Part shown: positions 55,261 to 59,035 of the stretch, one piece after another
Layout: each line of letters opens with the position of its first letter
Numbering within the stretch: the first letter of the stretch is position 1
Assembly: GCA_947455025.1 (NCBI GenBank)
Contig: CANGLU010000013.1
Location: 1-59,035 of the forward strand
DNA length: 59,035 bases
Origin: Hyphomicrobiales bacterium
Lineage (GTDB): Bacteria > Pseudomonadota > Alphaproteobacteria > Rhizobiales > Beijerinckiaceae
Reading direction: 5' to 3'
Made by a program: the position numbers and the translations under genes
The notes under the pieces: generated by a model
The model's input: the letters and a program-made list of their open reading frames with translations, nothing else
Databases searched by the model: none
What the model was told of the DNA's origin: nothing

Positions 55261-56639
55261 TTCTCAAGCAATTCAAAGACGAGACGAGCGGCTTGCGGAT
55301 CGCCGCCTTCAGGCCTGCCATTCTTGGCCGCAGGCACCCAGCAGAACACATCGAAATGCGCCCATGCCTTCGCCTTCTCGACAAAGCGCTGAAGGAAGAG
55401 AGCGGCTGTTACCGAACCCGCAAATCCGCCCGATGTGATGTGGTTTATATCGGCGATTTTGGATTGAAGGCCTTTGGCATAGGGCTTCCAGAGTGGCATA
55501 CGCCAGACGGGATCATTCACCCGCTCGCCCGCATGCGCAATATCACGCGCGAGCGCATCATCATCCGTATAAAAGGGCGGAAGGTCAGGGCCAAGGGCCA
55601 CCCGCGCTGCACCCGTAAGCGTTGCAAAATCCAAAATCAGATCGGGCGTTTCCTCATCGGCCAACGCCAAAGCATCGCCTAAAATTAAACGGCCTTCGGC
55701 ATCCGTATTGCCGATTTCGACGCTGATGCCCTTGCGGCTTGCAAGCACATCGCCCGGTCGGAAGGCCGAACCCGAAATCGAATTTTCAACGGCGGCAACA
55801 ATCAAACGAAGCCTGATCTTCAACCCAAACGCCATGACCATGCGCGCGGCCGCAATTGCGACAGCGGCACCACCCATATCCTTCTTCATCAAGAGCATGG
55901 AATTATCAGGCTTGATGTTGAGACCACCCGTATCGAAAGCCACACCTTTTCCAACCAGCGTGATTTTGGGATGTTTCTCATCGCCCCACACCATATCGAT
56001 GATACGCGGCGCACGAGGGGAAGCGCGGCCGACCGCGTGCACCATCGGGTAATTCTGCGTGAGTAGATCGTCGCCAACGATAGAATGGATCTTGGCGCCG
56101 AACTGATCGGCCAAAGAGCGGATGGCAAATTCAATTTCTTGGGGGCCGAGATCATTGGCGGGCGTATTGATAAGGTCGCGCCCCTCGGCAATCGCTTCCG
56201 CCATGAGAGAGACCCGATTAGCATCGACATTGGCGGGGGGCACGAGTTTTGTCGTGACGCCCTTTGGCTTGGCTTTGTAGCGTTCATACCGATAGGTTCC
56301 GAGCACAAAGGCCAAAGTGGCCAGCGTTGCATCGCCAAAATCGCCTTCAAGCCGATAAATGCCGGCCGGCAAGACACTCGCCAATTTGCCCGCGAGGAAC
56401 GGATCGCGATCGGTCGCTTTAGGCTTTTCAACCCCGAACAAGACCGCCTTTACGGGCGCCGCTAGGCCCGGAATGAGCACATGCGCCCCCGCTTCGCCGT
56501 CAAATCCACTCGCTTTGACAAATTCCGAGGCTTCTGGCGCGACATCGGAAACCACCGCACGCCAATTATCGGCGTGAACGGCATAAATCGGCACAGAGGA
56601 ATCATAAGCGGCGGATAAAGCAGCGTGCATGAGCGGCAT
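55245..56639 (-). CDS. pepB: Leucyl aminopeptidase family protein (M17)
   Basis: This 464-aa M17 metallopeptidase has the two-metal catalytic core: GKGVAFDTGGLNIKPD near residue 233 with the first metal Asp and a Lys, LMKKDMGGAA with the catalytic Lys, and NTDAEGRLILGDALALA near 313 with the signature. The N-terminal domain (about 1-150) is family-like but diverged. It removes N-terminal amino acids from peptides in the cytoplasm. Its 3' end overlaps a terminator hairpin. It is divergent from argG with 170 bp between. The pepB symbol is by family; the PepA group is the alternative. Confidence 0.87.
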   Translation of the reverse strand: MPLMHAALSAAYDSSVPIYAVHADNWRAVVSDVAPEASEFVKASGFDGEAGAHVLIPGLAAPVKAVLFGVEKPKATDRDPFLAGKLASVLPAGIYRLEGDFGDATLATLAFVLGTYRYERYKAKPKGVTTKLVPPANVDANRVSLMAEAIAEGRDLINTPANDLGPQEIEFAIRSLADQFGAKIHSIVGDDLLTQNYPMVHAVGRASPRAPRIIDMVWGDEKHPKITLVGKGVAFDTGGLNIKPDNSMLLMKKDMGGAAVAIAAARMVMAFGLKIRLRLIVAAVENSISGSAFRPGDVLASRKGISVEIGNTDAEGRLILGDALALADEETPDLILDFATLTGAARVALGPDLPPFYTDDDALARDIAHAGERVNDPVWRMPLWKPYAKGLQSKIADINHITSGGFAGSVTAALFLQRFVEKAKAWAHFDVFCWVPAAKNGRPEGGDPQAARLVFELLEKRYGR

Positions 56640-56809
56640 CCTGAGGTTTTTTCTCTAATTTCCTGCACTATGGCGGACAGAGAGGATGCGCCGCAAGAGA
56701 GGCCTATCAAGAACTTAACGATCGCTCCGCCGAAAAGCCCCCTTGCGCCGGACGCGCCGATCCCTATAGTCCGCCGCCATTCAGAACTTTTCAGCCGAGA
56801 GCCGCTGCC

Positions 56810-58042
56810 ATGTCCAAGAAATCAGTCAAAAAAGTCGTCCTCGCCTATTCCGGCGGTCTTGATACCTCCATTATCCTCAAATGGTTGCAGACGACCTATG
56901 GCTGTGAAGTGGTCACTTTTACGGCCGATCTCGGTCAAGGCGAGGAATTGGGACCGGCGCGCGACAAGGCGTTGCTCTTGGGCATCAAGCCGGAAAACAT
57001 CTTCATCGAAGACCTACGCGAGGAATTTGTCCGGGATTACGTGTTCCCGATGTTCCGCGCCAATGCCGTCTATGAAGGCGTCTATTTGCTCGGCACCTCG
57101 ATTGCGCGTCCGCTGATTGCCAAAAAGCAAATCGAGATTGCCGAGAAGGTTGGGGCCGATGCCGTCTCCCATGGGGCGACCGGTAAAGGCAATGATCAGG
57201 TCCGCTTCGAGCTTGGCTATTACGCCTTGAACCCGAACATCACCATCATCGCGCCATGGCGCGAATGGGATTTGCGCTCGCGCGAACAGCTGATCGCGTT
57301 CGCCGAGCAACATCAAATTCCAATCGCCAAAGACAAACGCGGCGAAGCGCCCTTCTCGGTTGATGCGAATCTTTTGCACGCGTCATCCGAAGGCAAAGTG
57401 CTGGAAGATCCGGCGGTTGAAGTGCCGGATTACGTGTATTCCCGCACCATCGGCCCCGAGGCTGCACCCGACAAGGTCACCACGATCACCGTGGATTTTG
57501 TCAAAGGCGATGCCACTGCCATTAATGGCGAGAAGCTGTCACCCGCAAGCCTGCTCGCCAAGCTCAATGCGCTCGGTAAAGAGAACGGTATTGGTCGCTT
57601 GGACCTTGTCGAAAACCGCTTTGTCGGCATGAAATCACGCGGCATGTATGAAACTCCCGGCGGCACAATTTTGCTCACCGCCCATCGTGCCATTGAATCG
57701 ATCACGCTCGACCGCGGCGCGGCGCATCTCAAAGACGAGTTGATGCCGAAATATGCCGAGCTTATCTATAATGGCTTCTGGTTCTCGCCCGAACGCGAAA
57801 TGCTGCAGGCCTTAATCGATAAGAGCCAGGAAGCGGTAACGGGTCGCGTGACGCTGAAGCTTTATAAAGGCAATGTCATCGTGATCGGTCGCGAGAGCCC
57901 CTATTCGCTCTATGACCAAGACCTCGTGACGTTTGAAGAAGGCGCTGTGGCCTATGACCACCGTGATGCCGCGGGCTTTATCAAGCTGAATGCGCTGCGC
58001 CTGCGGACACTTGGCATGCGGAAGAAGAAGCACGGGATGTGA
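56810..58042 (+). CDS. argG: Argininosuccinate synthase
   Basis: ArgG joins citrulline and aspartate with ATP in arginine synthesis. The 410-aa protein has the pyrophosphatase P-loop YSGGLDTSI (about 13-21), TADLGQGEE near 40, [17 protein letters not shown] near 94, [15 protein letters not shown] near 122 and [18 protein letters not shown] near 282. It stands alone and converges on the toxin gene 2 bp away. In this window it is the only arginine-synthesis gene, but agmatinase links it to polyamine metabolism. Confidence 0.97.
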   Translation: MSKKSVKKVVLAYSGGLDTSIILKWLQTTYGCEVVTFTADLGQGEELGPARDKALLLGIKPENIFIEDLREEFVRDYVFPMFRANAVYEGVYLLGTSIARPLIAKKQIEIAEKVGADAVSHGATGKGNDQVRFELGYYALNPNITIIAPWREWDLRSREQLIAFAEQHQIPIAKDKRGEAPFSVDANLLHASSEGKVLEDPAVEVPDYVYSRTIGPEAAPDKVTTITVDFVKGDATAINGEKLSPASLLAKLNALGKENGIGRLDLVENRFVGMKSRGMYETPGGTILLTAHRAIESITLDRGAAHLKDELMPKYAELIYNGFWFSPEREMLQALIDKSQEAVTGRVTLKLYKGNVIVIGRESPYSLYDQDLVTFEEGAVAYDHRDAAGFIKLNALRLRTLGMRKKKHGM

Positions 58043-58044
58043 GA

Positions 58045-58368
58045 CTATTCGACACCGCCGCTCTCATCCTCAAAGAGGGCGGCGATGTCTCTGCCACCGT
58101 AAAGTATTCGTGCAATTAGAACAGTTTCTTCGCTCACCGTGAAGGCAATCGTAACGCGGCGTTCAAATCCAACGAGGCGAAGCCCGGCGCGGATATCATC
58201 GCGTTGCATTCCCCGATGCGGGAATTGAGCAAAGCCTTGGCAATATACGTTAATCCGCCGAATAAAATTGACGGCGTTGCTCGGTGATTTCTGTTCATCC
58301 CTAATAAATGCATAGAGCGAACGTAGGTCTTCTCGTGCGGAAGGCTGGAGGATAACCCTATAGCGCAC
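58045..58368 (-). CDS. parE: Type II toxin, RelE/ParE family
   Basis: This 107-aa protein has the ParE/RelE fold: YRVILQPSAREDLRSLYAFI at the start, then PSNAVNFIRRI, and HRGMQRDDIRAGLRLVGFERRVTIAF, ending with the ILYGGRDIAALFE strand typical of ParE. ParE proteins of this kind poison DNA gyrase; RelE types cut mRNA, and the motifs favour ParE (GGRD near residue 95). The start overlaps the antitoxin by 11 bases, and the stop lies 2 bp from the argG stop. Confidence 0.88.
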   Translation of the reverse strand: MRYRVILQPSAREDLRSLYAFIRDEQKSPSNAVNFIRRINVYCQGFAQFPHRGMQRDDIRAGLRLVGFERRVTIAFTVSEETVLIARILYGGRDIAALFEDESGGVE

Positions 58369-58630
58369 GGGCCTGAAGCTCCAGATCGTGCTCGTAGCGA
58401 GCCTCTATTTCAGCCATTACCTCCTCCAAAGGAATTGGCGGGCGCGGATCGTCAAACGCCGCGTTAATCTCAGCCTTTAATCGCTCAAAATTCTGCTTCC
58501 GCTCAGCCTCGCGATCCTCCAGCAGGCGCAGGCCCGCGCGCACCACTTCGCTGGCGTTCTGATAGCGGCCCTCGCGGATGACTTCCGCGATGAAATTTTC
58601 AAATCGTTCACCCAAATGAACATTGGCCAT
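58358..58630 (-). CDS. parD: Type II antitoxin, ParD family
   Basis: This 90-aa antitoxin starts MANVHLGERFENFIAEVIREG, the ribbon-helix-helix DNA-binding part of ParD, followed by YQNASEVVRAGLRLLEDRE, its classic helix. The C-terminal charged helices (about 50-90) bind the toxin. ATG 58630 is preferred to 58636. It is first in the operon with the ParE-type toxin, as usual. A weak inverted repeat at 58658-58686 may be its operator. Confidence 0.9.
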   Translation of the reverse strand: MANVHLGERFENFIAEVIREGRYQNASEVVRAGLRLLEDREAERKQNFERLKAEINAAFDDPRPPIPLEEVMAEIEARYEHDLELQARAL

Positions 58631-58657
58631 AAGCAAAACTCCCTAGACTGAACTGAA

Positions 58658-58686
58658 TATGTCAATAGATATCAAATTTAGACATA
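58658..58686 (-). promoter_or_regulatory. Possible operator of the ParDE pair
   Basis: TATGTC (58658-58663) and GACATA (58681-58686) form an inverted repeat with a 17-nt spacer, 28 bp upstream of the parD ATG. The arms are short; the site is in the right place for autoregulation by a ribbon-helix-helix antitoxin, but no more can be said. Confidence 0.35.
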
Positions 58687-58820
58687 AGCTTCAAGCTTCG
58701 TCGACGCTCTAGCGCGTTTGTTGCTTTTTCATCGAGCGGGCGCCCGGCGGGCAACCTTCCCTTTCCGCTTCCCTTATCCGCTCAAATCGGGTATGTGCAG
58801 CGCAATAAGACACCTACCCT

Positions 58821-58846
58821 GCCCGGCCTCCTGATCGATGCCGGGC
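58821..58846 (+). other. Hairpin upstream of typA
   Basis: GCCCGGC (58821-58827) and GCCGGGC (58840-58846) pair over 7 bp with a 12-nt loop and are followed by TTTGCCG. It lies 72 bp before the typA ATG. It could be a weak terminator or part of the typA leader. The rest of the 288-bp gap to parD holds nothing else I recognise. Confidence 0.45.
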
Positions 58847-58918
58847 TTTGCCGTTAAAAAGAACCCCTAAAAACCGTTCGTTTCGCTCAAAATTAGCCCT
58901 ATCCGAGAAAGCACCACC

Positions 58919-59035
58919 ATGGATCTCCGCAATATCGCCATCATCGCGCACGTCGACCACGGCAAAACCACGCTTGTTGATAAGCTGCTCGCCCAGTCCG
59001 GTACGTTCCGCGAGAACCAGAAGGTGGCTGAACGC
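58919..59035 (+). CDS. typA: Translational GTPase TypA/BipA, N-terminal start (partial)
   Basis: The window ends inside this gene. The visible 39 residues begin [19 protein letters not shown], the G1 P-loop of translational GTPases, followed by [20 protein letters not shown]. That last stretch is specific to TypA/BipA rather than LepA or EF-G. TypA binds ribosomes and supports growth under stress, including low temperature. The GAGAAAG before the ATG is a usable ribosome-binding site. Confidence 0.93.
   Translation, partial: MDLRNIAIIAHVDHGKTTLVDKLLAQSGTFRENQKVAER

Overview
The window is a gene-dense stretch of an alphaproteobacterial chromosome, probably from the Hyphomicrobiales or a close relative. 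I infer this from three things. There is an imuA-imuB-dnaE2 mutagenesis cassette preceded by an alphaproteobacterial LexA site (GAAC-N7-GAAC). Urease gamma and beta are fused. The gene families (glutaryl-CoA dehydrogenase with a class III CoA-transferase, a ChbG/HpnK deacetylase, a TIGR03862-like flavoprotein) also fit. I could not run any search, so taxonomy is inference. I saw no rRNA, tRNA, CRISPR array, insertion sequence or prophage. Both ends cut genes: the tail of dihydrolipoyl dehydrogenase on the left and the head of typA/bipA on the right.

Layout. 0-1.2 kb: end of lpdA, a small ORF on the minus strand, an unusual inverted-repeat-rich element (about 465-655), AT-rich DNA and short direct repeats. 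1.2-6.8 kb: SOS-controlled imuA-imuB-dnaE2. 6.8-7.8 kb: a DapA-family aldolase. 7.8-13.0 kb: a complete urease operon on the minus strand (ureD-ureAB-ureC-ureE-ureF-ureG), then hydroxypyruvate isomerase. 14.0-17.9 kb: a copper P-type ATPase and a cobalt-type nitrile hydratase cluster whose beta gene carries an in-frame TAA stop. 18-21 kb: an allantoate/carbamoyl-amino-acid amidohydrolase, an atypical histidine/aromatic ammonia-lyase and a lipoprotein. 21.6-27.5 kb: a small hypothetical, a flavoprotein, an Uup-type ABC-F ATPase, an M20 amidohydrolase and transaldolase.

27.5-33.3 kb: a minus-strand block with a TPP enzyme, a CoA-transferase, glutaryl-CoA dehydrogenase and an ALDH7-type dehydrogenase. 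It looks like the lower part of lysine/2-aminoadipate/glutarate breakdown, interrupted by a 121-bp inverted-repeat element. 33.4-37.2 kb: envelope genes (ChbG/HpnK deacetylase, polyprenyl-phosphate glycosyltransferase, murJ, DUF2892 protein). 37.2-39.0 kb: a gluconolactonase-like protein and an SDR. 39.1-42.4 kb: a Phd/VapC toxin-antitoxin pair abutting two FAD enzymes that resemble L- and D-2-hydroxyglutarate dehydrogenases.

42.5-55.2 kb is a polyamine region: an orphan periplasmic binding protein coupled to agmatinase; a minus-strand operon of gamma-glutamylputrescine-synthetase-like, aminotransferase and oxidase genes; and a plus-strand PotFGHI importer with a cupin and a second glutamine-synthetase-like ligase. 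55.2-59.0 kb: an M17 aminopeptidase, argG, a ParDE-type toxin-antitoxin pair and the start of typA.

A common thread is release of nitrogen from small organic molecules (urea, nitriles, ureides or carbamoyl amino acids, aromatic amino acids, agmatine and putrescine). The most unusual items are the nonsense codon splitting nitrile hydratase beta, the structured element at 465-655, and the toxin-antitoxin pair placed directly in front of a metabolic gene.
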